Source: Yersinia aleksiciae (GTDB lineage Bacteria > Pseudomonadota > Gammaproteobacteria > Enterobacterales > Enterobacteriaceae). From it: DNA of 64,000 nt. The notes beneath the pieces were generated by a model that saw nothing but the letters and a program-made list of their open reading frames with translations, did not search any database and was not told where the DNA came from. This document shows positions 41,739-53,152 of the stretch, piece by piece (position 1 is the stretch's first letter; every line of letters starts with the position of its first letter). The stretch is from positions 3,636,073 to 3,700,072 of the forward strand of contig NZ_CP011975.1 of the NCBI RefSeq assembly GCF_001047675.1, written 5' to 3'. Both the position numbers and the translations under genes were made by a program.

Positions 41739-42479
41739 TCAGTAGATCACTTTGTGACCATAACTTTCCAGAATACCTTTCACGCGGTCCATAATCTCCG
41801 CAGTAGGGGGTTTGACCCCATCTAATTTGTATTCTTCGCCCATAGCAATCCATTTATGCTTACCTAACTCATGGTAAGGCAGCAACTCTATCTTCTCGAT
41901 ATTGGTCATGTTCTGGGTAAACTCACCCAACATATGCGCTGATTTATCATCATCTGACCAGCCCGGTACCACCACATAGCGGATCCAGGTTTTCTGGTTA
42001 CGTTTTGCCAGATAACGGGCAAACTCCAGAGTACGATGATTGGAGACACCGACCAGATTCTGATGCACGCTGTCATCCATCTGCTTCAGATCCAGCATCA
42101 CGAGATCAGTGGCATCAAGTAACTCATCAATGACGGGATCATAACGGCGCACAAAACCGTTGGTGTCCAAACAGGTGTGAATACCCTCTTCGTGGCAGGC
42201 GCGGAACCAATCGCGCACAAATTCAGCCTGTAAGATGGCTTCGCCGCCGGAGGCAGTCACGCCACCGCCAGAAGCATTCATAAAGTGACGATAGGTCACG
42301 GCCTCTTTGACCAATTCTTCAACGGTAACTTCTTTACCGCCGTGGGTGTCCCAAGTATCACGGTTATGGCAATACAGGCAACGCATCAAGCAGCCTTGGA
42401 AGAATACGATAAATCGGATCCCAGGGCCGTCAACGGTGCCACAGGATTCGAATGAGTGAATGCGGCCAAGTACGGACAT
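41739..42479 (-). CDS. pflA: Pyruvate formate-lyase-activating enzyme
   Basis: Radical-SAM enzyme that installs the glycyl radical on PflB under anaerobiosis. The [4Fe-4S] motif CLMRCLYC (CxxxCxxC) lies at about residues 30-37, followed by [11 protein letters not shown]. The glycine-rich SAM contact is [14 protein letters not shown]. The 246-residue length is the same as E. coli PflA. It lies 141 bases downstream of pflB on the minus strand, a gap that contains a hairpin and a deleted ERIC element. Confidence 0.96.
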   Translation of the reverse strand: MSVLGRIHSFESCGTVDGPGIRFIVFFQGCLMRCLYCHNRDTWDTHGGKEVTVEELVKEAVTYRHFMNASGGGVTASGGEAILQAEFVRDWFRACHEEGIHTCLDTNGFVRRYDPVIDELLDATDLVMLDLKQMDDSVHQNLVGVSNHRTLEFARYLAKRNQKTWIRYVVVPGWSDDDKSAHMLGEFTQNMTNIEKIELLPYHELGKHKWIAMGEEYKLDGVKPPTAEIMDRVKGILESYGHKVIY

Positions 42480-42506
42480 TGCAGGTTACTCCAATACTGG
42501 ATAAAT

Positions 42507-42533
42507 AAAGGCCCCACTAAGGTGGAGCCTTTT
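42507..42533. terminator. Hairpin between pflB and pflA
   Basis: AAAGGC-CCAC pairs with GTGG-GCCTTT (one internal mismatch) and has A/T runs on both sides. Sitting between pflB and pflA, it could make most transcripts stop after pflB, consistent with the far greater need for PflB than for its activase. Confidence 0.65.
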
Positions 42534-42550
42534 AGTCTAATCTATTTTAG

Positions 42551-42616
42551 TTATCCCCGTCATATTTCAAATTGCATGTGTGTTGGCTTTCTGCAACTCA
42601 AACTATTGCGGGTATA
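42551..42616. repeat. Internally deleted ERIC between pflB and pflA
   Basis: The left arm (TTATCCCCGTCATATTTCAA, then ATTGCATGTGTGTTGGC) and right arm (CTGCAACTCAAACTATTGCG, then GGTATA) match ERIC, but the roughly 60-base central dyad is missing. It is 66 bases long and ends five bases from the pflB stop codon. Confidence 0.75.
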
Positions 42617-42620
42617 GAAC

Positions 42621-44903
<2,283 letters not shown>

Positions 44904-44955
44904 AATGCATCTACCTTTTAATGTGAATTTCTTCGAAAACCGTGTGCGGCCACAC

Positions 44956-45813
44956 TTAGTGTTGCTGGTCACCGCGCAGATAAATTACCCAGTAAGTCAA
45001 ACCCACCAATAACCCGCCGCCAATGATGTTGCCGATGGTGACTGGAATCAGGTTATCAATAACAAAGTGACTTACAGTTAGGTTAGCAAATTGCTCTGGT
45101 GCTGCTCCTATGGATTGCCAAAACTCAGGCGTCGCGAAGTTTTTAATCACGATACCCATAGGAATCATAAACATATTGGCGATGCTATGCTCAAAGCCGC
45201 TGGCAACGAACATGCCCACCGGTAAGATCATCGCGAACATTTTGTCCATTATGGTACGGCCGGAGTAGCTCATCCAAACCGCCAGGCAAACCATCAAGTT
45301 AGCCAAAATACCCAAACAGACTGCTTCAATAAAAGTATGGTGTAATTTGTGGTCAGCTGTTTGCAGGACATTCAGCCCCCATTGACCATTTGCCACCGTA
45401 TATTGGCCGGCGAACCAGATAAGCGCGACGAAGAATAAAGCCCCGCACAGGTTCCCAATATAGACATTAACCCAGTTACAACCCAGTTGACGCCAGGTAA
45501 TACGGCCACTGGCTTTGGCGACAGTCGTCAATACGGTAGAGGTGAAAAGATCACCGCCACACACTACAACTAACATTAGCCCCAAGGAGAAACAAATACC
45601 ACCAACCAATTTGGCAAAGCCGAAAGGCACGCCTGCGGTACCGGTGGTTGCTGTAATATAGAAAACAAACGCAATTGAAATAAATACACCAGCAGTAATC
45701 GCTAAATAAAATGTTTTTAGCGGATGCTTGGTGGCTTTATAGACACCGGCATCTTCAGCTACTTTAGCCATTGCCGCAGGTAATAATGCATCGAAGGGGT
45801 TGTCAGCTTTCAC
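44956..45813 (-). CDS. focA: Formate channel FocA
   Basis: Pentameric inner-membrane channel that exports or imports formate made by PflB. The start is GTG (45811-45813) giving [20 protein letters not shown], with AAGAGAG upstream; earlier in-frame ATG adds 11 residues before the conserved N terminus. The 285-residue protein has six helices, the omega-loop region ([17 protein letters not shown]) and the gating histidine in [19 protein letters not shown]. It leads the focA-pflB-pflA operon and has an FNR-type site about 70 bases upstream. Confidence 0.95.
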   Translation of the reverse strand: MKADNPFDALLPAAMAKVAEDAGVYKATKHPLKTFYLAITAGVFISIAFVFYITATTGTAGVPFGFAKLVGGICFSLGLMLVVVCGGDLFTSTVLTTVAKASGRITWRQLGCNWVNVYIGNLCGALFFVALIWFAGQYTVANGQWGLNVLQTADHKLHHTFIEAVCLGILANLMVCLAVWMSYSGRTIMDKMFAMILPVGMFVASGFEHSIANMFMIPMGIVIKNFATPEFWQSIGAAPEQFANLTVSHFVIDNLIPVTIGNIIGGGLLVGLTYWVIYLRGDQQH

Positions 45814-45878
45814 ACTAACTCTCTTTTTAGGGTTAATAAAGCACAACGAGATACTAGCAAAGCAGTATAGCGTGAAAA

Positions 45879-45892
45879 TTGATATGGATCAT
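45879..45892. promoter_or_regulatory. FNR-type site upstream of focA
   Basis: TTGATATGGATCAT matches TTGATNNNNATCAA at nine of ten defined positions and lies about 66 bases before the focA start. FNR activation of focA-pfl is established in E. coli. Confidence 0.6.
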
Positions 45893-46277
45893 ATTGCGCG
45901 AGTTTAGTTAGGGATAAATCATTACAAATTGTACGTGTAATGAGGATAACATTATGATTTTTAATGTGAAAAAATATTTTAAGATTTACAAATAATTTTG
46001 ATTAGACTGTTTTGAAGCCGTTGAGAAGGTTAACCAAAAGCGCTATTTGTAGTTATTTTTATTATTTTCGATCATGAAAAATTAACTATTTATTCACCTC
46101 TCTGTCTACTTTATCTCACTGGCAAATAATGTTTGTTTAATAGTGCTGTTTTTCTGCATAAACGGCGTCAGAAAATAACGTTTTTTTATGACAAAAACAA
46201 TTACAGGGGTCAGTAATGATGGGTATTTATTTTAGCTAGGAATAATTGCAGCAATAGAGGTGAGAATATCGAGAGTG

Positions 46278-46314
46278 CCTCTCCCGCTGGCGGCTAATTG
46301 ATCAGCGGGAGAGG
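46278..46314 (-). terminator. Strong hairpin after ycaO
   Basis: CCTCTCCCGCTG pairs perfectly with CAGCGGGAGAGG over 12 base pairs around a 13-base loop, eight bases after the ycaO stop. No T-run follows. GAGAG at 46271 can compete for CTCTC, allowing an alternative fold. Confidence 0.65.
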
Positions 46315-46322
46315 TGACGGCT

Positions 46323-48089
46323 TTACTCGTCTTTAGCCCAGTAGCGACGTTTGGCGGCTTGTAACTTGGCATAGGCGCCAAGTAACGCCTGATGTGCCGG
46401 TAACGCTTTCAGATCTTCATCAACACTGAACAGGCCGTTGAAGCGCTCTTCACCGGCTAATGCAGCTGAAGCAGCCTCTACCGCTTCCTGACCATACATC
46501 TTCACAAATGCGCTGTGGTACTGCATCGGTTCACGATCTGGCTCTTGAGTCAGCAGCAACAAGGTTTGCAGGCAACGGTAATAGTTCGCCTGTTTTGCGG
46601 TAAAGACCGAAGAGTTAAAGTCTTGCGTCCATTCCAGCCAAATCAGTCCTTGCTCCAGATCGCCGCCAGCTAATGCCAGCATAGATTTCAGTTCACCCAC
46701 ACGCAGGGTATACCAGCCGTTATCTTTACCGGTGGCGATGCCCAGCAGTTCGCGCACACGGGCGAAATCGTCCAGTCCTTCATCATCAAGTTGCTGGATG
46801 AGTTCCAGATACTGTGCTGGTTGCCAATCACTGTCTGGCAGGGCCAGTAAGGTGTCACGCAGATGCACACCCATGGTGTTGTTCGCCATCAGCAGGTCTT
46901 CGGCAGGGTAGATATCAGACATCCCTGGTACCAGAATGCGGCAGGCGTAAACACCTAAATGCTCGTAGTCAGCAATATATACTTCAGCATCTTCTTGATT
47001 AAATATAGCCATCAAGGTGGCGAACTCTTCTTCTGTGGTGCCTTTAAAGCTCCAGTCGACAAACGGATAGTCGGCATCTTCTTTAAACATATCCCAGCTG
47101 ATTAAGCCGCTTGAATCGATAAAGTGAGTTTCTAGATTGGTATGCTCAGCCACTTCTTCGTCATCAAAGGTCGGTGCCGTGAAGACATCCAGATCTTTCA
47201 GGCTACGGCCTTGCAGTAACTCAGTCACGGTACGTTCCAGTGCGACACCAAAGTCTGGGTGCGCGCCGAACGAAGCAAAACAAGTGCCGTTTGATGGGTT
47301 AAACAGCACCACACAGATAACGGGGTATGTGCCGCCTAAAGAAGCATCGTAAGAGAGGATCGGGAAACCTTCCTCTTCCAGTTTGGCGATAGCTTCAACC
47401 ACGCCTGGATAACGATTTAGCACCTCTGGCGGGATCTCTGGCAAGCTGATGGACTCCGCAATAATACGGTTTTTTACATAACGCTCAAAGACTTCCGACA
47501 GCGCCTGTACGCGGGCTTCATTCGCGGTATTGCCCGCAGACATGCCGTTTGAAACATACAGATTACCGATGATATTCATCGGTATATAGACGGTTTCTAA
47601 ATCTGATTGACGGGTGAATGGCAGCGAGCAGATACCGCGCTTGGCATTACCTGACTGCAAATCCACCAGATCACTGGCGACCAACTCCTGTTCTGGATCG
47701 TAAAACGCCAGCAGACGCTCATCCAGAATACCTTCCGGCAGCAGATCATCTTCAGGGATCGGGAACCATTTTTCATTCGGATAATGAACGAAATCGCCCT
47801 CAGCAATGGCTTTGCCCAGATAGAAATCCGCGAAGAAATAGTTGGTGGATAAACGCTCGAAATACTCACCTAAAGCCGAAGCCAGTGCCGCTTTCTTACT
47901 GGCACCTTTGCCATTGGTAAAGCACAGCGGGCAGTCGCGGTCGCGGATATGTACCGACCAAACGTGAGGAACCGGGTTGAGCCAAGAGGCTTCTTCGATA
48001 TTAAAGCCGAGGTCACTCAGCTTTTGCTGGAAACGGGAGATGGAGTCTTCCAGCGCGGCATCTTTGCCGGGAATAAAGGTTTGGGTCAT
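46323..48089 (-). CDS. ycaO: YcaO cyclodehydratase-family protein
   Basis: Stand-alone E. coli-type YcaO. In E. coli it is reported to assist the beta-methylthiolation of ribosomal protein S12 with RimO, and not to make azole peptides. The 588-residue protein has the ATP-binding YcaO fold with acidic motifs (SALGEYFERLSTNYFF, VQALSEVFERYVKNRI, FGVALERTVTELLQGR) and a C-terminal tetratricopeptide-like helical region. The start ATG at 48089 (MTQTFIPGKDAALED) is preferred to a GTG nine bases earlier. No precursor-peptide gene or dehydrogenase partner lies nearby. The YcaP gene that follows in E. coli is replaced by ansB. Confidence 0.92.
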   Translation of the reverse strand: MTQTFIPGKDAALEDSISRFQQKLSDLGFNIEEASWLNPVPHVWSVHIRDRDCPLCFTNGKGASKKAALASALGEYFERLSTNYFFADFYLGKAIAEGDFVHYPNEKWFPIPEDDLLPEGILDERLLAFYDPEQELVASDLVDLQSGNAKRGICSLPFTRQSDLETVYIPMNIIGNLYVSNGMSAGNTANEARVQALSEVFERYVKNRIIAESISLPEIPPEVLNRYPGVVEAIAKLEEEGFPILSYDASLGGTYPVICVVLFNPSNGTCFASFGAHPDFGVALERTVTELLQGRSLKDLDVFTAPTFDDEEVAEHTNLETHFIDSSGLISWDMFKEDADYPFVDWSFKGTTEEEFATLMAIFNQEDAEVYIADYEHLGVYACRILVPGMSDIYPAEDLLMANNTMGVHLRDTLLALPDSDWQPAQYLELIQQLDDEGLDDFARVRELLGIATGKDNGWYTLRVGELKSMLALAGGDLEQGLIWLEWTQDFNSSVFTAKQANYYRCLQTLLLLTQEPDREPMQYHSAFVKMYGQEAVEAASAALAGEERFNGLFSVDEDLKALPAHQALLGAYAKLQAAKRRYWAKDE

Positions 48090-48238
48090 TGTCGTCACTT
48101 TTTGGCGGTACTAAAAACGCGCGATCATACGGGGTTTTAGTTAATAGCTCCACGTATTCCTAAAGTACAGCTATTGTCACAGTTTTAGTATGGATATTCC
48201 GGATAATTCGCTAGCTTATAAATAATGGAGTAATAATT

Positions 48239-49276
48239 GTGGAATCTATAAAGCTAACGGTATTAGCCGGAATTTTAGCAGGGATCAGCGGTTCGGCCTT
48301 TGCTTTACCCAATATCACGTTATTGGCAACCGGGGGAACTATCGCGGGTGGCGGTGATTCAGCCACCAAATCTAACTATACCGCGGGAAAACTGGGGGTC
48401 GACGCCTTGGTGAACGCGGTTCCTGAAATGAAAAAACTCGCCAATATTCAGGGCGAGCAAGTGGTGAATATCGGTTCTCAGGATATGAATGACGAAGTCT
48501 GGCTAAAGTTGGCGAAAAAAATTAATGCCGATTGCGCCAAAACAGATGGATTCGTGATTACCCATGGCACCGATACACTGGAAGAAACCGCATACTTCCT
48601 TGATTTGACAGTAAAATGTGATAAACCCGTGGTCATGGTTGGGGCGATGCGGCCAGCCACCGCACTGGGCGCAGATGGCCCGCTGAATCTGTACAATGCC
48701 GTCGTTGTTGCCAGTGACGCCAATTCAGCTAAACGCGGTGTTCTGGTCGCAATGAATGACCAGGTACTCGCAGGCCGTGATGTGATGAAAACCAATACCA
48801 CCTCGGTACAAACCTTCCAGTCACCGAATACCGGATCGCTGGGTTACGTCTATGATGGCAAGGTGAATTATCTGCATCAACCTGCGCCAAGACAACCGGC
48901 TTTCGATATCAGCAAGCTGGAGACATTACCGAAAGTGGGCATTATTTATAACTACGCCAATGCGTCTGATGTTCCGGCCAAAGCACTGATTGCTGATGGC
49001 TACCAAGGCATTGTCAGTGCCGGTGTTGGCAACGGTAATCTTTACCACAGTGTGTTCGATACACTGGCAACGGCGGCCCATAATGGTGTTGCTGTTGTGC
49101 GCTCATCCCGTGTGCCGACGGGTTCGACCACCGAAGATGCAGAAGTTGATGATACCAAATATGGTTTTGTCGCCTCTGGCTCTCTGAATCCACAAAAAGC
49201 CCGTGTGTTGCTGCAATTGGCATTAACTCAAACGCAAAAACCGCAAGAGATTCAAAAGCTATTCCACGCCTATTAA
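48239..49276 (+). CDS. ansB: Periplasmic L-asparaginase II
   Basis: Type II asparaginase that deamidates L-asparagine (and glutamine weakly) in the periplasm. The start is GTG with GGAG eight bases upstream; the signal peptide (residues 1-22) is cleaved after SAFA. Catalytic residues can be seen: Thr in LLATGGTIAGGG, Thr-Asp in HGTDTLEETA and Lys in GRDVMKTNTTS. Length 345 is typical. In E. coli ansB lies elsewhere and here it sits between ycaO and serC, divergent from ycaO, so this is a lineage-specific placement. E. coli ansB is anaerobically induced, which would suit its neighbours. Confidence 0.93.
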   Translation: MESIKLTVLAGILAGISGSAFALPNITLLATGGTIAGGGDSATKSNYTAGKLGVDALVNAVPEMKKLANIQGEQVVNIGSQDMNDEVWLKLAKKINADCAKTDGFVITHGTDTLEETAYFLDLTVKCDKPVVMVGAMRPATALGADGPLNLYNAVVVASDANSAKRGVLVAMNDQVLAGRDVMKTNTTSVQTFQSPNTGSLGYVYDGKVNYLHQPAPRQPAFDISKLETLPKVGIIYNYANASDVPAKALIADGYQGIVSAGVGNGNLYHSVFDTLATAAHNGVAVVRSSRVPTGSTTEDAEVDDTKYGFVASGSLNPQKARVLLQLALTQTQKPQEIQKLFHAY

Positions 49277-49291
49277 TTGCGTCAATCTACG

Positions 49292-49311
49292 ACGGAGGCT
49301 CCGGCCTCCGT
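49292..49311 (+). terminator. Hairpin after ansB
   Basis: ACGGAGGC, TCCG loop, GCCTCCGT lies 15 bases after the ansB stop. There is no T-run (TATCATG follows), so termination may need Rho. Confidence 0.55.
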
Positions 49312-49435
49312 ATCATGAAAGCGTCAACAGTTTCTCCTTCTCAGGCGAATAACCATTGCAGCAGGCGGACTCGAATGATAAAACCGAGTGATGGGTTATA
49401 ACGATGGCAATCTCAGTTGAGTGTGGTGAGGGGAA

Positions 49436-50521
49436 ATGACACAGGTTCATAATTTTAGCGCTGGTCCAGCGATGCTACCGGTTGAAGTTTTACGTCGTGC
49501 GGAACAAGAGTTACGTAACTGGCACGGTCTTGGGACGTCGGTGATGGAGATCAGTCACCGCAGCAAAGAATTTATGCAGGTAGCTGAAGAAGCAGAAAAA
49601 GATCTGCGTGATCTGATGCAAATCCCAGCTAATTATAAAGTGTTATTCTGCCACGGTGGCGCGCGGGCGCAGTTCGCTGCAGTGCCATTGAACTTGCTCG
49701 GCGACAGCAAAAACGCTGATTATATCGACGGCGGTTACTGGGCGCACAGTGCAGTTAAAGAAGCACAAAAATACTGCACCCCCAATGTTATTGATGTAAC
49801 GACCCACGATAATGGCCTGACAGGCATTCAGCCGATGAAACAGTGGAAGCTGAGTGATAATGCTGCCTATGTGCATTACTGCCCGAATGAAACCATTGAT
49901 GGCTTGGCGATCAACGAAGAGCCTGACTTCGGTAATAAAGTGGTCGTTGCCGACTACTCCTCATCCATTCTCTCTCGCCCGATCGATGTCAGCCGCTATG
50001 GGGTGATATACGCGGGTGCACAGAAAAATATTGGTCCAGCGGGCCTGACAGTGGTTATTGTCCGCGACGATTTGTTAGGTAAAGCGCGTACTGAATTGCC
50101 GTCGATCCTGGATTATAAAGTGCTGGCTGAAAACGACTCGATGTTCAATACCCCGCCAACCTTCGCCTGGTATCTCTCCGGTCTGGTCTTTAAGTGGCTG
50201 AAAGAGCAGGGCGGTTTAGGCGCAATGGAAAAACGTAATCAGGCCAAAGCTGAATTACTCTATAGCGCTATCGACAGCACCGGTTTCTACCGCAATCAAG
50301 TGGCGAAAGCTAACCGCTCCTGGATGAATGTGCCGTTCCAAATGGCGGATGCGTCATTGGACAAAGTGTTCTTGAGTGAAGCCGAAGCACAAGGCTTACA
50401 AGCCTTGAAAGGCCACCGTGTTGCTGGCGGGATGCGAGCTTCAATCTATAACGCGATGCCAATCGAAGGCGTTAAAGCATTAACAGATTTTATGGCTGAC
50501 TTTGAACGCCGCCATGGTTGA
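49436..50521 (+). CDS. serC: Phosphoserine aminotransferase
   Basis: PLP enzyme making 3-phosphoserine in serine synthesis and 4-phosphohydroxythreonine in pyridoxal synthesis. The 361-residue protein shows the PLP lysine in [13 protein letters not shown] (about residue 197), the phosphate-binding [15 protein letters not shown] and [15 protein letters not shown]. It is followed by aroA on the same strand after a 143-base gap with a hairpin; serC-aroA is a known mixed-function operon in enterobacteria. Confidence 0.97.
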   Translation: MTQVHNFSAGPAMLPVEVLRRAEQELRNWHGLGTSVMEISHRSKEFMQVAEEAEKDLRDLMQIPANYKVLFCHGGARAQFAAVPLNLLGDSKNADYIDGGYWAHSAVKEAQKYCTPNVIDVTTHDNGLTGIQPMKQWKLSDNAAYVHYCPNETIDGLAINEEPDFGNKVVVADYSSSILSRPIDVSRYGVIYAGAQKNIGPAGLTVVIVRDDLLGKARTELPSILDYKVLAENDSMFNTPPTFAWYLSGLVFKWLKEQGGLGAMEKRNQAKAELLYSAIDSTGFYRNQVAKANRSWMNVPFQMADASLDKVFLSEAEAQGLQALKGHRVAGGMRASIYNAMPIEGVKALTDFMADFERRHG

Positions 50522-50607
50522 TTGTTCAGGGTCAATATCAACCTGAGCTGATATATCATACATTAGCTAATAACGACTTAATTTATAACAATTTAATCTG
50601 CCATAAC

Positions 50608-50634
50608 GACAGCCCCGTCCGATGCGGGGCTGTT
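50608..50634 (+). terminator. Attenuator-like hairpin between serC and aroA
   Basis: ACAGCCCCG pairs with CGGGGCTGT around a seven-base loop. The following TGCTCATT is not a clean T-run, so partial readthrough into aroA is expected, as described for the E. coli serC-aroA operon. Confidence 0.65.
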
Positions 50635-50664
50635 GCTCATTAAAGACTGGAGAGTACTTTTCCC

Positions 50665-51951
50665 ATGCTGGAATCCCTGACGTTACAACCCATAGCCCTG
50701 ATTAATGGCACCGTTAACTTACCCGGTTCTAAAAGTGTTTCTAACCGTGCACTTCTTCTGGCCGCGCTGGCCGAAGGGACTACCCAACTGAGTAACCTGT
50801 TAGACAGTGACGACATTCGCCACATGCTCAATGCCCTACAGGCGTTGGGGGTGAATGTCCGTCTCTCTGCTGATCGTACACGCTGTGAAGTTGATGGTGT
50901 TGGCGGCAAGTTGGCGGCAGCTCAGCCATTGGAACTGTTTTTGGGCAATGCAGGAACCGCAATGCGACCTTTGGCAGCCGCACTGTGCTTGGGCAATAGC
51001 GATATTGTGTTAACCGGCGAACCGCGCATGAAAGAGCGGCCAATTGGTCATCTGGTGGATGCATTGCGTCAGGGCGGCGCGCAGATTGATTATCTGGAGC
51101 AAGAGAACTACCCACCATTGCGCTTACGTGGCGGCTTCCGCGGTGGCAAGCTGACAGTTGATGGCAGTGTGTCTAGCCAATTCCTGACGGCATTACTGAT
51201 GGCGGCCCCGCTGGCTGAACAGGACACTGAGATTCAGATTCAAGGTGAGCTGGTTTCTAAGCCTTATATCGACATCACCCTGCACCTGATGAAAGCCTTT
51301 GGTGTTGATGTCAAACATGAAAACTACCAGATCTTCCATATCAAAGGTGGCCAGACTTATCGCACTCCAGGGACGTATTTGGTGGAAGGCGATGCCTCTT
51401 CGGCCTCCTATTTCTTAGCCGCAGCGGCGATTAAAGGCGGCACTGTGCGTGTCACTGGTATCGGCAAGAAAAGTGTGCAGGGCGACACCAAGTTTGCCGA
51501 TGTGCTGGAAAAAATGGGCGCAAAAGTCACTTGGGGCGACGACTACATTGAGTGCAGTCGCGGTGAATTACGCGGCATTGATATGGATATGAACCACATT
51601 CCTGATGCGGCAATGACTATCGCGACCACGGCACTATTTGCTGACGGTCCGACTGTCATTCGCAATATCTATAACTGGCGAGTAAAAGAGACAGACCGCT
51701 TATCGGCTATGGCAACTGAGCTGAGAAAAGTGGGGGCGCAGGTTGAAGAGGGCGAAGACTATATTCGCGTCGTCCCCCCTGCGCAGCTCATCACCGCAGA
51801 GATCGGGACCTATAATGACCACCGTATGGCGATGTGTTTCTCGCTGGTGGCGCTATCTGATATCCCAATAACCATCCTTGACCCTAAATGTACGGCGAAG
51901 ACTTTCCCCGACTACTTCGAGCAGTTAGCCCGACTGAGTCAGCTAGCCTGA
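50665..51951 (+). CDS. aroA: 3-phosphoshikimate 1-carboxyvinyltransferase (EPSP synthase)
   Basis: Sixth step of the shikimate pathway: shikimate-3-phosphate plus PEP gives EPSP. The 428-residue protein carries [20 protein letters not shown] (substrate-binding Lys and Ser, residues 18-37), the [13 protein letters not shown] motif with the class I glycine and alanine, and [13 protein letters not shown] near the C terminus. It is a normal class I enzyme. It is cotranscribed with serC. Confidence 0.97.
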   Translation: MLESLTLQPIALINGTVNLPGSKSVSNRALLLAALAEGTTQLSNLLDSDDIRHMLNALQALGVNVRLSADRTRCEVDGVGGKLAAAQPLELFLGNAGTAMRPLAAALCLGNSDIVLTGEPRMKERPIGHLVDALRQGGAQIDYLEQENYPPLRLRGGFRGGKLTVDGSVSSQFLTALLMAAPLAEQDTEIQIQGELVSKPYIDITLHLMKAFGVDVKHENYQIFHIKGGQTYRTPGTYLVEGDASSASYFLAAAAIKGGTVRVTGIGKKSVQGDTKFADVLEKMGAKVTWGDDYIECSRGELRGIDMDMNHIPDAAMTIATTALFADGPTVIRNIYNWRVKETDRLSAMATELRKVGAQVEEGEDYIRVVPPAQLITAEIGTYNDHRMAMCFSLVALSDIPITILDPKCTAKTFPDYFEQLARLSQLA

Positions 51952-52023
51952 TCGTTACTTTCGCGATCATTATTTTTATGATCATTGACTTATGATGGCT
52001 GTTTGCGTGAACTATTCGCATAA

Positions 52024-52050
52024 AATGGGTACCACAGGTACCCATTCTTT
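52024..52050 (+). terminator. aroA terminator
   Basis: AATGGGTACC, ACA loop, GGTACCCATT followed by CTTT, 73 bases after the aroA stop. A perfect 10-pair stem. Confidence 0.7.
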
Positions 52051-52223
52051 AAGCGGAAACAGACAGTTTTATTACCTGCCATGACTTATCTCTTCTGCGA
52101 ATTTATAAATAATAAATATTTTTTCTGGTTATCTTTCCCATCTCTTCTACACTCCTGCCACTGCCATGGTCTTATTTTCAGCAACTGAACCTCGGTGGGG
52201 TAACAGTTCACATCGATGCGGCG

Positions 52224-52229
52224 TATAAT
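52224..52229 (+). promoter_or_regulatory. Candidate -10 of the cmk promoter
   Basis: A perfect TATAAT hexamer about 63 bases before the cmk ATG. The expected -35 position reads TAACAG, a weak match to TTGACA. Confidence 0.4.
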
Positions 52230-52291
52230 GTTGCTCCTGTGTTTGCCCGATTGGGTAGACAAGAGGTTTTGCCTACCGAAAGGAGAGAGAA

Positions 52292-52984
52292 ATGACGGCG
52301 ACAGCCCCGGTGATAACCGTTGATGGACCCAGTGGTGCAGGTAAAGGTACGCTTTGCAAAGCATTGGCTGAATCGTTGGACTGGCGTTTGCTGGATTCTG
52401 GTGCGATCTACCGAGTTTTAGCTTTAGCGGCACTGCACCATCAGGTCGATATCAGCACCGAAGAGGCATTGGTTCCACTTGCCGCACATCTCGATGTTCG
52501 TTTTGTCTCACAGAATGGGCAGTTAAAAGTGATTTTGGAAGGTGAGGATGTCAGTAACGAGATCCGCACCGAAACTGTGGGTAATACCGCTTCTCAAGCG
52601 GCTGCTTTTCCACGCGTCCGTGAGGCATTATTGCGCCGCCAACGGGCATTTCGTGAAGCGCCTGGTCTGATTGCCGATGGCCGAGATATGGGTACCGTGG
52701 TCTTTCCTGATGCGCCGGTAAAAATATTTCTTGATGCAAGTTCGCAAGAACGTGCGCACCGACGTATGCTACAGTTGCAGGAAAAGGGGTTTAATGTTAA
52801 CTTTGAACGTCTTTTAGCCGAGATACAGGAGCGAGATGATCGCGATCGTAATCGGTCTATTGCACCTTTAGTCCCTGCGGCGGATGCGTTGGTACTGGAT
52901 TCAACCAGTATGTCAATCGAGCAGGTGATCGAACAGGCGCTGGCTTATGCCCAACGAATTCTAGCATTGCCGTTAAAAAAATAA
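52292..52984 (+). CDS. cmk: Cytidylate kinase
   Basis: Phosphorylates CMP and dCMP for nucleotide recycling. The 230-residue protein has the P-loop [16 protein letters not shown] (residues 10-25), the bacterial CMP-kinase insert and the NMP-binding region [29 protein letters not shown] lies just before the ATG. It precedes rpsA by 168 bases, the conserved cmk-rpsA-ihfB order. Confidence 0.97.
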   Translation: MTATAPVITVDGPSGAGKGTLCKALAESLDWRLLDSGAIYRVLALAALHHQVDISTEEALVPLAAHLDVRFVSQNGQLKVILEGEDVSNEIRTETVGNTASQAAAFPRVREALLRRQRAFREAPGLIADGRDMGTVVFPDAPVKIFLDASSQERAHRRMLQLQEKGFNVNFERLLAEIQERDDRDRNRSIAPLVPAADALVLDSTSMSIEQVIEQALAYAQRILALPLKK

Positions 52985-53069
52985 CGTCAATGCGGTCAGT
53001 TCTGAGCTCTCAACGATTTATTTTTTAATTAAAATTATTTTTGATGAGCACTTTAACCTTACTGCAAGG

Positions 53070-53152
53070 ATATGTGGCGAGGCATGTGAAACAACCCCAT
53101 CCGGCGGGATGCTAGATGGACGTTAAACTTAAGAATCCTGAAGATTATAAAC
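53070..53152 (+). promoter_or_regulatory. rpsA translation-initiation leader
   Basis: The leader includes the E. coli-like elements ACAACCCCATCCGGCGGGAT, forming CATCC/GGATG stems, and CCTGAAGATTATAAAC just before the ATG with no strong Shine-Dalgarno. In E. coli this folded, SD-poor region drives efficient initiation and S1 autoregulation. Confidence 0.55.

Larger units (their letters stand above)
45814..46322. promoter_or_regulatory. focA upstream region (509 bp, gene-free)
   Basis: The 509 bases between focA and ycaO are very AT-rich and contain no gene. In E. coli this operon is driven by several promoters spread over a long upstream region with ArcA, FNR and IHF sites, which this region could accommodate. 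Only one FNR-type site could be read with some confidence. Confidence 0.5.
51952..52291. other. aroA-cmk gap with terminator and cmk promoter
   Basis: The 340-base gap contains no gene. It has an aroA terminator hairpin at 52024-52046 and a perfect -10 hexamer (TATAAT) at 52224-52229. A stem GGTAG/CTACC (52254-52277) lies just before the cmk ribosome site. Confidence 0.5.

Noticed and set aside
46323..48089. YcaO as part of an azole/thiazole peptide (RiPP) cluster
   Set aside because: It is the stand-alone E. coli type, with no precursor peptide, dehydrogenase or E1-like partner nearby.
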